A stretch of DNA of 64,000 nt from Apoderus coryli (Eukaryota; Arthropoda; Insecta; Coleoptera; Attelabidae). Below are positions 21,613 through 32,431 of the stretch, piece after piece; the stretch's first letter is position 1, and every line of letters begins with the position of its first letter. Made by a program: the position numbers and the translations under genes. The DNA lies in the NCBI GenBank assembly GCA_911728435.2, contig OU452200.1:1302001-1366000 (forward strand), read 5' to 3'. Under the pieces are notes generated by a model. The model saw only the letters and a list, made by a program, of their open reading frames with translations. It did not search any database and was not told where the DNA came from.

Positions 21613-22076
21613 ATACGAGGGTTGCCTTTTATATTTCGGGACTAGAGAACAAAAACAAATATTAATCATCGAAAATCACTTTATTGTTTTTCAAAATATT
21701 CCCACACTGCTCGATATTCGAAAGGCAGCGTTCCCGGGTCGCCTCATCTCCCGTTTTGGCGATTTGCACTGGCCAGCAAGATCGCCCGATTTAAGCGTTC
21801 CAGACTTTTTTGTGGGGTTTTTTGAAGTCCTGTGTTTACGTGAACAAGCCCGACACTCTGGAAGCCCTCAAGGGCAACATTCGACACGAATGCGAGAATC
21901 TGTCGCCCGAAGTTCTTGCCGAAGTGATGAAAAATGCTATAAAACGAGCTCGTATGGCAATCAATTGTGACGGCGCGGCCCCCATTCGGCCGATAGAATC
22001 TTCTGGACTGGACCAATCAAATTGTAAAGGTTCAAATAAACCTAATCAAGAAACAGAATCGAAGTTTTTCATTTAG
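21613..22076 (+). mobile_element. Tc3-like transposase C-terminus joined to a mariner-type end
   Basis: At 21613-21660 a mariner-type terminus (TACGAGGGTTGCC) appears, followed by an antisense-looking 3'-end tract. From about 21728 the plus strand encodes FPGRLISRFGDLHWPARSPDL with SVPDFF after it, then after a +1 change WGFLKSCVYVNKPDTLEALK and RHECENLSPEVLAEVMKNA. That is the C-terminal third of a Tc3-like DDE transposase with the final catalytic D in the PDFF block. Terminus and coding appear to come from different elements, or a large internal deletion occurred. Confidence 0.68.
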
Positions 22077-22939
22077 AAACCCACCTCAATACAATTTCTC
22101 ACTAACGCATTTATTGCAGCCGATATTTCACGCGATTTTTCTAGAATATGAGTCGACAAAATCATGCTAAATTATATTCTATTGTTTTAGCCGCCCTTTT
22201 GTGAATTCCGACAGAGATTTGTTCCGTTAACATTTTAATTTGCAAAATGCCTAGACATTTTACAGAAACTAGTAAATAAATTCTAGTCATTCCAAGCGAT
22301 TTCCGCTCGGCTTCACTTAACGTAGCCCACACACACCCATCAAACCATCAACCCTATCCAAATATGTGTCCTATCGTATGCATAAAGTGTGAAGTGACGT
22401 GAAATATTCTATTTCCAATATCACTTTTATCATCAACGTTGTCGTCTACGTATGAATAGTATACACACATTATAGGGAGGAACGACGCTTTGTGCCAAAT
22501 AAACGGATGAGCTCTTTCAAGTAGAGGAAGAGAGTGAACGAGAACAAGCTATTGTTGTCCTGTCAAAGTGAGAGGAGGTCTGGACCCCACATATTGAATT
22601 TTGTTTGTTGTTATCAGATTGGGGAATTCAAATTATTTCCTACTTTTGATCGAAAATGGCAAAAGAAATTGATGTTTTGCGTTGTGTTATCGAATGGAAC
22701 ATCATCATTATAGAAGTATTTAAGTGGCTAGCGAAATAGATTTGCAAATTGTCTGAAGTATGTAAAATCGAAAAGATTTTCCAAAACAGAAGAAATTGGC
22801 ACTTGAAAAATTGGGACTTTTTAAATTAAATTTAAAAAATAAAGATTATTCAAAATAAATCACAAAGATTAGATATAAATTCAAAAAACAGGTGTCAGAT
22901 ATACAGGGTAGCCATTATTTTATTGAATATTATTGGAAT
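22077..22939. other. No recognisable gene
   Basis: AT-rich, with a TATACAGGGT end-like string at 22903 just before the pogo-like element. Confidence 0.45.
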
Positions 22940-23433
22940 TAGAGGAAAGGAGGGTAAGTTGGCGAAGTAGGTAAGATAACGAATTGGGCAAAACAAAACC
23001 AACACAACGTTTTATACCAAGCCGAACCTATCGAATCAGCTGTCCTGACACGGACTTCCCATAGATTTGGTTTGCCGCCGAAAGCATATCATCAGTCTTG
23101 CTACAAAATGCATAGAGTGTAACACGTTATAATTTTAGTGAACGCAAAAATAACGTCAAGGGGTGGTTTCATAAGTTTTATTATTTAATTTATCATTGCA
23201 AGGTAAGTATGCATGCTTAAGGTGTACTGTAGGCAACGAATTAACAAATTAGTTTAGTTATTTTTGTTATCTCCAACGGTTTTCTTTAAAATAGCAGGGG
23301 AGGGTAAGGTGGCGAAAAACAAAGACGACAAGATGACGAATTCCTCAACTTACCTACACCCATTTATTTTAATATTTATTAAAGTTTGTGAAGTTTTTAG
23401 GTCTAAAAAAATTGGCAAAATATATGTACGCAA

Positions 23434-23533
23434 ACCAACGAGACAATCTTGGAGTAAAGAAGATATGAATAGGGCATTTAGTGATGTCAGAGATAATCAT
23501 ATAAGTGTAAATTCGACAGCGAAGTGGTTTTAG
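23434..23533 (+). pseudogene. pogo-like transposase N-terminal HTH fragment
   Basis: The frame reads VRKPTRQSWSKEDMNRAFSD followed by VRDNHISVNSTAKWF. This matches the first helix-turn-helix (CENP-B/psq type) of pogo transposases: R-T-Y-K-R-x-T-x-R-x-x-W-x-x-E-x-M-x-x-A followed by S-x-x-x-A-A. It ends at a stop at 23531. The family's second HTH and DDE domain are not found downstream, indicating an internal deletion. Confidence 0.75.
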
Positions 23534-24034
23534 AGCAACTGGTGTAGAACAATTTGACTCTCAAATATTCACCGCACTTGATTTCGAAACATCAAAAACA
23601 ACAGAACGAGAATAAGTCCAAGACTAATAGAAGATGTTCGCCCACCAGAACTCAACTTACATTAAATTGGGGAAGGTAATATTTTTAAGGAGTCAGTGCC
23701 TTCAACTTCTGGAGTAAACCACGCTAAGCCGTCATCAATACTAAATAGTTATTCCATGCCTTCAACTTCAAATTGTAATATATTGAAACCACGAACAAGC
23801 CCAAACAAGGAAAGCCAAACCATCAAATCGACATTTGGATTACCTCCTCTACCACAAGCCAAATAGACGTTGTAGAAAAAAACTAAATTTCCTGATACTT
23901 TCCAGCACACCGGTAAAAGATGCGTTGGAAGAAAAACAACAAGAAAAGCTAGACAAAGAACGAAAAAAACAATTAAAGTCACTTGAAAGATCACACAAAC
24001 TAACAACCAGAAAAAAAATAAAGATGACAAAATA

Positions 24035-24304
24035 GTGAAACAAAATAAAACGAAAAACACAAAACGTCAGTTATTTGATAATTCTTCTTCAGAGAGGTCA
24101 GTAGAAGTACCTTATGATGATAGTGATAATGATTCAGTCCAAGAGAATGAAGAAGACGACAAACTCTGTTTAATTTGTAATGATGAAGGTAAAAACAATG
24201 AGTTATGGTTTCGATGTAATATGTGTTTTAAATGGGCTTATTCTGAATGTACGGATCTTGACTCAGAAGAAACCAAGGCAAAAAAAAAAAACTTGGACTT
24301 GTAA
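24035..24304 (+). pseudogene. pogo-like transposase C-terminal PHD-like finger
   Basis: Frame of about 89 residues: lysine-rich start, acidic/serine block (DNSSSERSVEVPYDDSDNDS), then DKLCLICNDEGKNNELWFRC, NMCFKWAYSECTD. The C-x2-C ... W-x-x-C-x2-C-x-x-W-A-x-x-x-C arrangement is the cysteine-rich finger ending many insect pogo/Tigger-like transposases, as also at 10131-10250 on the minus strand. Preceding frames at 23835-24030 contain the usual KEKQQEKLDKERKKQLK-type coiled, basic linker. Confidence 0.75.
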
Positions 24305-24682
24305 ATCAACTTACAAATGTTTAGTCCTTATTAAAAAAACTTTCCAATTTATATCCTTTTATACACAAAAGGTTTTTAAGTTAGAATTTGTTATTTTTTT
24401 TAATTTACATTGTTATTTTTTCATTTGTATGTTTGTTTCGTCAACTTACCCAATGCAGTTCGTCAACTTATCAACGCCTGTGGGTAAGATGACGATTATG
24501 ACACCTTTTTTTTTTAAATAAAATAAAATAAATCAATTTAGCTACAGCTAGAATATTGTGTTGGTTAATTACTATGATAAGTAGAGTTCAAAATATTATT
24601 AAATATTTATTTTTAATTTAAAAAAAATATGTGCAAATTGGATATCGGGCTTAACTTCGCCAACTTACCCTCCTTTCCCCTA

Positions 24683-24896
24683 TATATAATATTTTCATAA
24701 AATTAAAAAAAAAACAAAAATATCAAAATCATTAAAAATGTTATTTTTGATATACCCTGTATAGTAATCGTAAATTTGGCATTCGAAATTGTAGTTTCGA
24801 CACAAGCAGACGTTTTTATAAAGAATGACTTTTTCTTCTAAATCGACAACTAAAAAAGTTTTTCCTCTTCCAAACTCTATCAGTGGACACATTGTA
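24683..24896 (-). repeat. Repeat arm R, copy 1
   Basis: About 210 bp shared with 54535-54725 and 56430-56619. On the minus strand it can be read as an open frame starting MCPLIEFGRGKTF. The outer end is TACAATGTGTCC; an internal TACAGGGTATATC string follows. Copy 1 abuts the right end of the pogo-like element. Confidence 0.75.
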
Positions 24897-25865
24897 TATT
24901 TATGACTACTTATATACTTTGAAGGCCGGAACGTCTAAAGCAGACTGATTCCCATATGTGTAAATACACTCTTAAACAGTTATTTTAGCTTAAATTAGTT
25001 CTGTCATCACATAATACCTAATCAGTTCTATCAAACTTAAATTGTATATTTTTAGAATCCAGGACATTTATATTACATTAAACTATCGCCCACAAAAAGG
25101 ATTAATGTCAGCTTTGGATTTATTTTGACGCACACATAAAACTTCCTAAAATTAATTTCAGACTCAAACAAGGTATAAGTTGACAACACGATTTTAATTA
25201 GAACCAAATATTATTAATATTTATGCCTTATGCCGTCGTTACATTTGTGTTTGGCTTAAATTTCCATTCTTAGCTTGTCAGATGGTTTTTTACCTTCAAA
25301 AAAATGTCTTACAGATGTCGAAAGACATACAGTAATAATAGTGTTTTAAGACGTGTTAATCCGCAAAATATGTTGGTTTAGTTGTTGTAGTATAAGTAGG
25401 TAGAGATTTACGACATCCTGTGTATAGAAACTTGGGTTATTTATTTCGGAAGAATGAGGGTAGAAATTATTAATTTCTAAAACACAAAGATTATGTTATT
25501 TGATTAGATTATAAGCATTTAAATAAAATTTTACAAATAAATTATAAAAAAAAACGAGACTTCTAGCTGTAAAAAGCTTTGTTCTTGTTGGATCCCACAC
25601 AATTTGACGAAACTTCCAACAGATGCGCGTGCGAATTGGTGCAAAGAAATGCTCAAAATAGGATTGTGACAGATGGGCTTGATTTTTAGAGAAATTGGGC
25701 TTAAAAGCGGCCCCCACACACACGCAGTTTTGTTCGAAGGGCGGCCTGTAAGCAGCGGTTTGTGCAGGTAAATCCGCGATTTGATATTTCGTGCAAATCC
25801 GGAGGTCGTCCTCACTGTGTGTGGTTGTATCGCATCAAGGCTTCATGCTTTTCTAATGTGAGGAT
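24897..25865. other. No recognisable gene
   Basis: A pair of overlapping minus frames (25815-25496) is open and moderately GC-rich but matches no family I know. The remainder is AT-rich. Confidence 0.4.
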
Positions 25866-26665
25866 TTTTTTTTTTTTTTTGTAAGGGTCCGTTCGACATG
25901 TGTCCCCGGTTTCACTGCAGCCTCATGGGCTTATTGTGAAAATTCCCCGTATTTATGCCACCCAATCCAACAACCCTGTACCCTCCACTAACTTGTGGAG
26001 TTCAGTTATGTGTTGGGTGTCAATATCTGCAGGCGCAATAAGCGCGTGCCCAAAGATAGCGTGTCGCCTTCGCTGTAAGGCTACACACTCACATATCACA
26101 TGGTGAGCTGTTTCAACTGCCCCATTACACAATCTGCATTGCAGGTCCCCGTTATACAGCCCCATCTTATTTAGGTGACTTCTCAGGGCGCAATGCCCAG
26201 TGAGGAATCCTATAGTTATTCGAATCTGACTCCTGCTTAATGTTAGCAGTTTTTCAGTTCGTTGTGTTGCTGCACCAGGTATGAATTTCTTACCATGTTT
26301 CTGCTTAGAAATATGTTCCCAATATCTCTGGTGCTGTTTTTTGGCCCAGCACTTCAGAAGTTCCCGCGCCGTTCTTCTAGACAAGCCCAGCGCAGTTTCA
26401 GTGCCAGTATATGAGTTTTTAGAGGCTTGTCTAGCCAGCCAATTCGCTCTCTCGTTGCTTTCTAGTCCCGAGTGCCCCGGGACTCACACTAGATTAACCC
26501 TATTGTGTTCCGCCAAGGCCCTAAGTTCTTTTTGGCATTCTCATACCGCCTGGCTATCTGAACATATATTGATTCGCTTATTTGTATAGGCCCTCAATCT
26601 ATTTAGTTTTGCACACTGTAAAATTGCAAATACTTCGGCTTGAAACACGGATGTGTTTTTCCCCA
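25866..26665 (-). mobile_element. RNase H-type non-LTR retrotransposon, 5'-truncated, poly(A)-tailed
   Basis: The minus strand begins near 26665 with the end of an RNase H domain (FQAEVFAILQCAKLNRL, then INICSDSQAV with the DSQA catalytic aspartate, then PGHSGLESNERANWLARQAS with the GHxGxxxNExAD block). It continues into a 143-residue frame (26384-25953) holding a zinc knuckle, CRLCNGAVETAHHVICEC, ending TGLLDWVA. The 3' end runs into a 16-nt T tract on the plus strand (25866-25880), i.e. a poly(A) tail. It appears to have inserted into the Tc3-like transposase gene just upstream. A stop and frame change lie in the RNase H part. Confidence 0.85.
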
Positions 26666-26669
26666 GTGA

Positions 26670-27300
26670 GAATCTATGTTTGGCATTTTTGCATAAACTC
26701 TGTGTTTTAGATAACAACAAACAAAAAAATCAATAGGGGTTAGGTGAAGCGACCTATAGCAGGCCACCACTTCGGCTTCGTTTGATGCACTTCTAACTAA
26801 AGTGTGGGCAGACCATTTTGTTGCAACCAAATTGAATCTGGTGGGATGTTGAGGTTATGTGCATTAAGAAATATATACGACATAAACCGGGAATCAATTT
26901 GTTTTAAAAGTTGCAAATAACGTTGACCTGTTAAAGTGCCATCGAATTAACCCTGTCATTCACAATAATAACGACAGAAACATTGACAGACTGAGGATAC
27001 TGCGTGCGTGGGCTTTAATAGCCTAATTTGAATCTATGGCAGACTGGTAGCGACAGTTTTGTCGGTTGCGAATGAATATTCATTAAAATTTTGCAAAATT
27101 CAATTCGACGATCGGCCTCATCTTCGTTTAGCTCGTGAAATAATTTATTTCTGTTTTTTTTTATCCGTCTAGTCGATGGGATTCCAATATTGCTATACCG
27201 TGCTATTTCTTCAGTCGGTTTATGAAGATTTTTTTCAATTGACAAAACGACGTTGTTGTATATTGTTGCTCTTTTCTCCATTGTTTGAAATGTGCTCTGT
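26670..27300 (-). pseudogene. Tc3-like transposase relic
   Basis: Minus frame 27281-27015 (MEKRATIYNNVVLSIEKNLH...) contains ELNEDEADRRIEFCKILMN, the linker before the DDE domain in insect Tc3-like proteins. After a gap lacking the FSDEATF block, 26960-26680 gives ALTGQRYLQLLKQI, IWLQQNGLPT (QQDGAP-like, D to N) and LTPIDFFVCCYLKHRVYAK (SPDLTPLDFFLWGYLK-VYA). Two of three catalytic positions are lost or altered. The 3' end is cut by the retroelement at 26665. Confidence 0.75.
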
Positions 27301-27342
27301 TTATGACTCGGTGAGTAACGATTTTTAAGTGTTGTTTAAACC

Positions 27343-27490
27343 ATTCTTATTTTTTCTGATTGTAATGTTTGTATCATTTACAATTTTGAGACGTTATGTA
27401 GTTATGTTAATTTTATTGATTTGTAATGTACCTGCCCTGTAATTGGATTTGTTTCTCACTGGGTAGATGTAATCCAAATAAATAAAAAAC
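27343..27490 (+). repeat. Non-LTR 3'-UTR-like repeat, paired with 32311-32400
   Basis: AATTTTGAGACGTTATGTA through TTTGTAATGTACCTGC matches the reverse complement of 32311-32400 with small indels. It ends in AATAAATAAAAAA (about 27478), like a polyadenylated retroelement 3' end. Confidence 0.6.
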
Positions 27491-28380
27491 TTGAATATTG
27501 TAAATCGAAATTTGCGAAAATTTTCCGGCGATCCGCGACACCCTGTATAAATTTACACATACCTAGCTGCCACAGATTGCTAGAAGGTGGCTTTTTTAAG
27601 TTATTGGTGAAATTTTATGACATAATCTTAGCTAGCGACCGCACAAGACATTTTTTGCTAACATCATGATATAGTATGTTAAAAAAATTACACAAAAATC
27701 GATTAGGGAGTTGTTAGGAAACTTACCTTTAATTTCCAGGGAATCTCAAAATATAATTTGGACCCTGTACATAGAATTAAAGTAATAACGTGTTATTTTT
27801 ATATGCCAATACAGCATTCATAAAATGGTACTATTTATATACAATCAGTGGTCAATTCTAACTCATTACATTGGTCAATTACTATCATCAAAAATCACTG
27901 CCAGTCTAATATTTAGCACAACTTAGTGTACTATATTTTCTATTGTAGTGCCATTAATTCTTTGTCTTCTCTAGTGTATTAACCGAATGTAACAGCAACA
28001 TTTGGCATCCCTTAATCTCAAAGCACGCCCCGAAAAACAAAACTGATATACTGCTTCCTGTTTTTAGCGCGCCTGTTAAACGACTCGCATTTTATACCAA
28101 CCCTCAAACAGCCAACTTCTGCATTTAGTTACAGTGAATATATATGATCTCTTTTATGGATTTTAAGGATTTCCGAAATGGCTTTAAATGTGTGTTAGTA
28201 GTTTTGTTGAAAAACAAAAATGTCACGTTTTCATAATTTATGTCGATTGATATTGCCCATGTCGAGACACAACCCCCTTTGCATAACTTGAGATTTTGTC
28301 GCCTGCAGGTGAAAATAAAAATAACTTCTTAAAGGATTTTGAACAATAATTAATACAGGGTCTTTCTAAATTGATGCAAA
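27491..28380. other. No recognisable gene
   Basis: AT-rich. CACCCTGTATA at 27540-27550 and TACAGGGTC at 28353 look like mobile-element ends. Confidence 0.45.
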
Positions 28381-28587
28381 TGTTTTACATTTTTAATACA
28401 ATAATTTTAAATAGATAAATAAACCTGCTATGGTCTATCACTCGCCCATTTGATAACGGCATGTGTAAAAAATTGAGATACTCCTCGATAGCCAGATGTA
28501 CAGGCAGTTCTTAAAATGATATTTGTTAAACAGTGTGTCCTCTATTTATTTATCTATTTAAAATTATTGCATTAAAAATGTAAAACA
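28381..28587. mobile_element. MITE with 43-bp terminal inverted repeats
   Basis: TGTTTTACATTTTTAAT... at 28381-28423 is repeated in reverse complement at 28545-28587 with one mismatch. The 121-bp interior has no coding potential. Confidence 0.75.
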
Positions 28588-28779
28588 ACTAAGAATATAT
28601 TGTTTAAAATCGAACTGGAAAAAAAAACTCTTATCTAGTAAGTATATTTTGTAACATTAACTGTTGAATTTGTCAATTTGTTTTTTAATATGTATTATTG
28701 TGGTGAGTTTGACTTTGACTCTTTGTATTTCAATATGTATTGTGCTGTTTTTTGTACATTATTTTGATGATTTGTAGTT

Positions 28780-28819
28780 GCTCCTGATGAAGTCAGTAAA
28801 CATTGACGAAATATTGAGC
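28780..28819 (+). other. Hammerhead-like motif, site 4 (perfect core boxes)
   Basis: GCTC (28780-28783) can pair with GAGC (28816-28819). Between them lie a perfect CTGATGA box (28784-28790), one extra A, a GTCA/TGAC stem (28792-28795 with 28804-28807, 8-nt loop), a perfect GAAA (28808-28811), then TATT. A-TAT is self-complementary, so helix III could form only between two molecules. Best preserved of the series. Confidence 0.45.
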
Positions 28820-29077
28820 GTATAAGAAGTTGAGTTTCATTATTACAAACCGCATACCCGAGAAAAACAAAATATTGCTTTATAAGTTTGTACGGTTGAG
28901 AAAAAAAACACAAGTTTAATTATATATGGAGACTATTAGTTTCATGAAAAAAAAAATGTTTTTAATTTCACCGGAAAAACTTGTTTTTGGTCATTTTATA
29001 CATAAATAAGTAGAAAAAATGTGGTACAAAAACACTATTGGACATGGCAAAGAGCTGATTAGATTTTGGGAAACATT

Positions 29078-30998
29078 GAGCGTAGGCAAGGGGTTTAAAA
29101 CAGGCTTCAAAAATTAAAAAAATTCGTAGTTCTTAAACTTATCCGAAATACTGCATCATTTTTTACGCATTTAATTGAAAATAACCTAAAATATTGAACA
29201 TATAATATTAGTCCACATTGGCGTTCGAAAATAGTGTAAAATGGGGTAAAAAAGATTTAAAAAAAACGTATTTCTTAACATAGCAGAAATATTAACTAGT
29301 TATTTTATAGCTTTGATAGAATATAACCTTCCATAACTAAGGGAGTCTAGTACTCTCGTGTTCAGGAGGTCTTCTCTAACACACCCTGGTTTTCCAAATT
29401 CCCATTTATAGATCGGAGGCACCTCACAACCATTATCCGGAGCATCTTCACAGAATCAAGGTCCTAGATAATCCTTTCTGTCAATGTGGACAAATAGGGA
29501 GTCTAACTAATATTATCTTTGATTGATGCCCTAATAATCGACAAAACCTATATTCTGAGCTCATAAAGGCTGGAGCTAAAGCTCCTATGTCGTTACAAAC
29601 TTTATTAAAAGACTTAAACTACGAATCACTTAAAGCAGTTATTAACTTTTTGCGCCTAAATGAGGGACATCTTTAACTGCGTGTGTCCTTTGTTACAGAA
29701 ATTTCTGTCCTTCTCTCTGAATCTTCAACTTTACTACTTAGTATTTATGCAATACATCTATTATATGTGCATGTGTTCAACTTGATGTTCCTTAAACTAA
29801 CATTTTCATTTTGAAGTATTAGAATATTGGAGACAATCGTAATCACACTCGCCAAACTAAGTATAATAAAAAAAAAATCAACCACGAAGATTACACAATG
29901 GATATGGGCAGCAGCCCAGCAGCCCTTTAATGGGCGTCCGAAAAGAAGATTATAAACGAGAAACTGGATAAATACCCAATGGTGAAGGCCATAAACGAAG
30001 AATGAACGAACGATAACCTATAAAATGTGTCATAAATAACTTACTTTCAGATGCGTTCGTAAATAGTGGAAAAGGGGTCAAAACAAAAAATATTGCCTAA
30101 ACTTATTCGAAATATGAAATAATTTTTCATAGTTGTGATACAATATAACCTAAAAAATATTCCATAAAAGAATTGGTTCACACAGGCGTTCGAGAATAGT
30201 CTAAAAAAAGGGGTCAAAAACGAAAAAAAAAATTTCCCAAATATACCAGAAAAATTGGCTAATTATATTATAGCTTTGATATAAGATAACCTGCAAAATG
30301 CAGCATAAAATTTTTATTTACATATGCGATCGTAAATAGTAGAAAATGAGGTAAAAAAAATATTTAAAATGTAAAAATTTGTATATTTAACTAGTTGAAT
30401 TGGTGTTGAAAATACACGACAAAAATTAATGTACCATAAGCCTCCGTGAAAATTCTATATAAGGGTCAGAAAAAATTTGTTTCCGTGAGAACTCAAAAAC
30501 CACTTAACGGATTTTAACCACATTTGGTACGAAAATTCTAGAGGATATTTATAGGTGGTGATTAACATTGAGCGTAGGCAAGGGGTTTAAAACTGGGTTC
30601 AAAAATTAAAAAAATCATAGTTCTTAAATTTATCCGAAATATTGAATCATTTTGTATGTGTTTAATTAAATATAACCTAAACAATTAGACCACATTGACA
30701 TTTGAAAAAAAGTGTAAAATGGGGTAAAAAGGTTAGAAAAAAACGTATATTTCTTAAAAATAGCAGAAATATTGACTAGTTATTTATAGCTTTGATAGAA
30801 TATAAGCTATAAAATGTGTTATATATATATTGTTTTCCGAGGCGTTGGTAAATAGTGTAAAAAAGAGTCAAAAACGAAAAATTGGCTAATAATAAGATAA
30901 CCTACAACATACAGCATAACAATTTTCTTTACGTAGGCGTTCGTAAATAGTAGAAAAGGGGGCAAAATAAATTTTATAATAAAACTAAAAAAAAATCA
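29078..30998. repeat. Degenerate tandem repeat array (~120-140 bp unit)
   Basis: A phrase of the type GGCGTTCGTAAATAGTGTAA followed by GGGGTCAAAA recurs near 29218, 30055, 30183, 30323, 30698, 30840 and 30935, each followed by a TAGCTTTGATA-AATATAACCTA phrase. A longer block starting CATTGAGCGTAGGCAAGG occurs at about 29078 and 30568. Units are strongly diverged. The array is interrupted at about 29338-29880 by a non-LTR element. Confidence 0.7.
29338..30000 (+). mobile_element. Non-LTR retrotransposon C-terminus inserted in the array
   Basis: Plus translation from about 29430 gives HRIKVLDNPFCQCGQIGSLT, NIIFD, a stop, CPNNRQNLYSELIKAG and LLKDLNYESLKAVINFLRLN to a stop at 29675. This is the C-terminal zinc-knuckle domain (C-x-C ... 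H/D-x-x-x-C) of an I/R1-like ORF2. A 3' UTR ends in an A-rich tail at about 29869-29878. Immediately afterwards, 29880-30000 reads ITQWIWAAAQQPFNGRPKRRL-like sequence, another non-LTR C-terminal scrap (R-T-W-W-GH ... GRPKRRW). Confidence 0.65.
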
Positions 30999-30999
30999 A

Positions 31000-32431
31000 C
31001 TATTTGGCCTAGAAGATCTGAAATATAAAATAGGTACGCGTATAAACAGTGCCTCCAAAGAGAAGAAAAAGGAACAAAACCGGTACTTTCGATAAAACAG
31101 ATAAAAAGATCATAAAATTATTAGTTTTACACATACATATGGAGAGCTATTCGTCCCTCGAGGGCAACAGTTTATTATTTTTAAGTTACAGTCCTTTAAT
31201 GTTAATTTAAGAATAAAATAGAGTAGGTGAACTCGCGTGTTTAAAGAAGGTAAATTATCTGTAATAGATGAGATTCTAATAATAGCGGCCATTCTAATTC
31301 GAGAGAGCTATTCTCACACGAAGAGGATTAGATGAGAGGATAATGGCCACAGACGCTAGCTGCCTCTGTATGTGCAACACCTACATACTATGCGATAAAT
31401 ATGGGGATTTAACAAGACATAGTTCGACACGGATCCTCTATTATTGGCCAAATCTTTATTTATTTATATGAGGTAGAGCCTTGTGTGTTAAAGCGGCGAA
31501 CAAAAAAGTCGCGTTAAGTTTTCCAACTGGCATTTTTACGGTTCCTGTAAATAGGGATTTGGTTTTGATTTACGGAGGACGCAACGACGACAGCGAATTC
31601 GATGAGAGAAAATAATTTCTTTATGGATTGGTAAGGTAAATGTATACGAGGATGTGATGTAATACCTATTAAATTAAATTTGTTCAAATGAAGGGTACCT
31701 ATGCGCTTTGTTAATGCCTCTACGGTTTGTCTTTTTTACTATATATAGGTAAAATACTAAGACCTACTAATTTGTAAGCTAGCGAAATGTCTCGTTTTTT
31801 AATGAGTCCAGTGCACTTAGATAAAATCCCGATGGCAGTTTTTTTATGTTTATACTTGGTCTACCACTGACAACAACTATTAATAAATAAATAATAGAAT
31901 CTTCTGACAGTCGAGTCGCCAAGCATAACCAAAGTGTTATCCTGACAGTTATTTTAACTGAAATGCCCATTAAACTATAATACATACGTAAGTATAGTCT
32001 TATTGTTATTTCACCAGTTGTTCATTTGTTAGAAATAATTACAGGTGTGGTGATGATATTTTTTTTAATTTTATTTTGACTAGCGATGAAAAAACTTTCC
32101 AACTAAACATTGTAGTGTATTTTCTATTAGCAATGAAAACAATATGATTTTTGTAAAACTTTAACAGGTCGCCATTTTAAAATTAACTTTCCGATTTCAA
32201 TCGCTAACGAACTCAAGCGAGACATTGACCTAGCCGAACCAAATTTTCTTTCGATTGGTTAAAAACACTGAGGCCTAGAACGTGCTTCCAAATTTGCTAT
32301 ATCCCATATAGCAGGTACATTACAAAACAATAAAATTATGATAAATACATAACGTCTCAAAATTATAATCAGAAAAAATCAACAAAGTCAAAATAAGAAT
32401 CGTTTAAATAACAAATAATACTATATTTATA
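31000..32431. other. No recognisable gene; holds a 3'-UTR repeat at 32311-32400
   Basis: AT-rich. 32311-32400 (minus) duplicates 27343-27434 (plus). Short frames at 31110-31292 and 31779-31985 have no recognisable homology. Confidence 0.45.

Larger units (their letters stand above)
22940..24682 (+). mobile_element. pogo/Tigger-like DNA transposon, internally deleted
   Basis: TA at 22940-22941 and 24681-24682 flanks a 1739-bp unit with about 27-bp terminal inverted repeats: left GAGGAAAGGAGGGTAAGTTG (continuing GCGAAGT), right end its complement with one mismatch (GGGG for GAGG). The motif GTAAG-TGACGA recurs subterminally. Inside, the plus strand retains an N-terminal HTH (23434-23533) and a C-terminal finger (24035-24304), but the DDE domain is missing. 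TA duplication, TIRs and HTH/finger pair fit the pogo branch of Tc1/mariner. Confidence 0.85.

Noticed and set aside
23749..24060. Hydrophobic 103-residue minus frame
   Set aside because: Antisense shadow of the lysine-rich linker of the pogo-like transposase; polyphenylalanine-like composition is an artefact of A-rich sense sequence.
25496..25815. Overlapping minus frames as a gene
   Set aside because: Two different frames are open over the same DNA and neither shows a recognisable motif.
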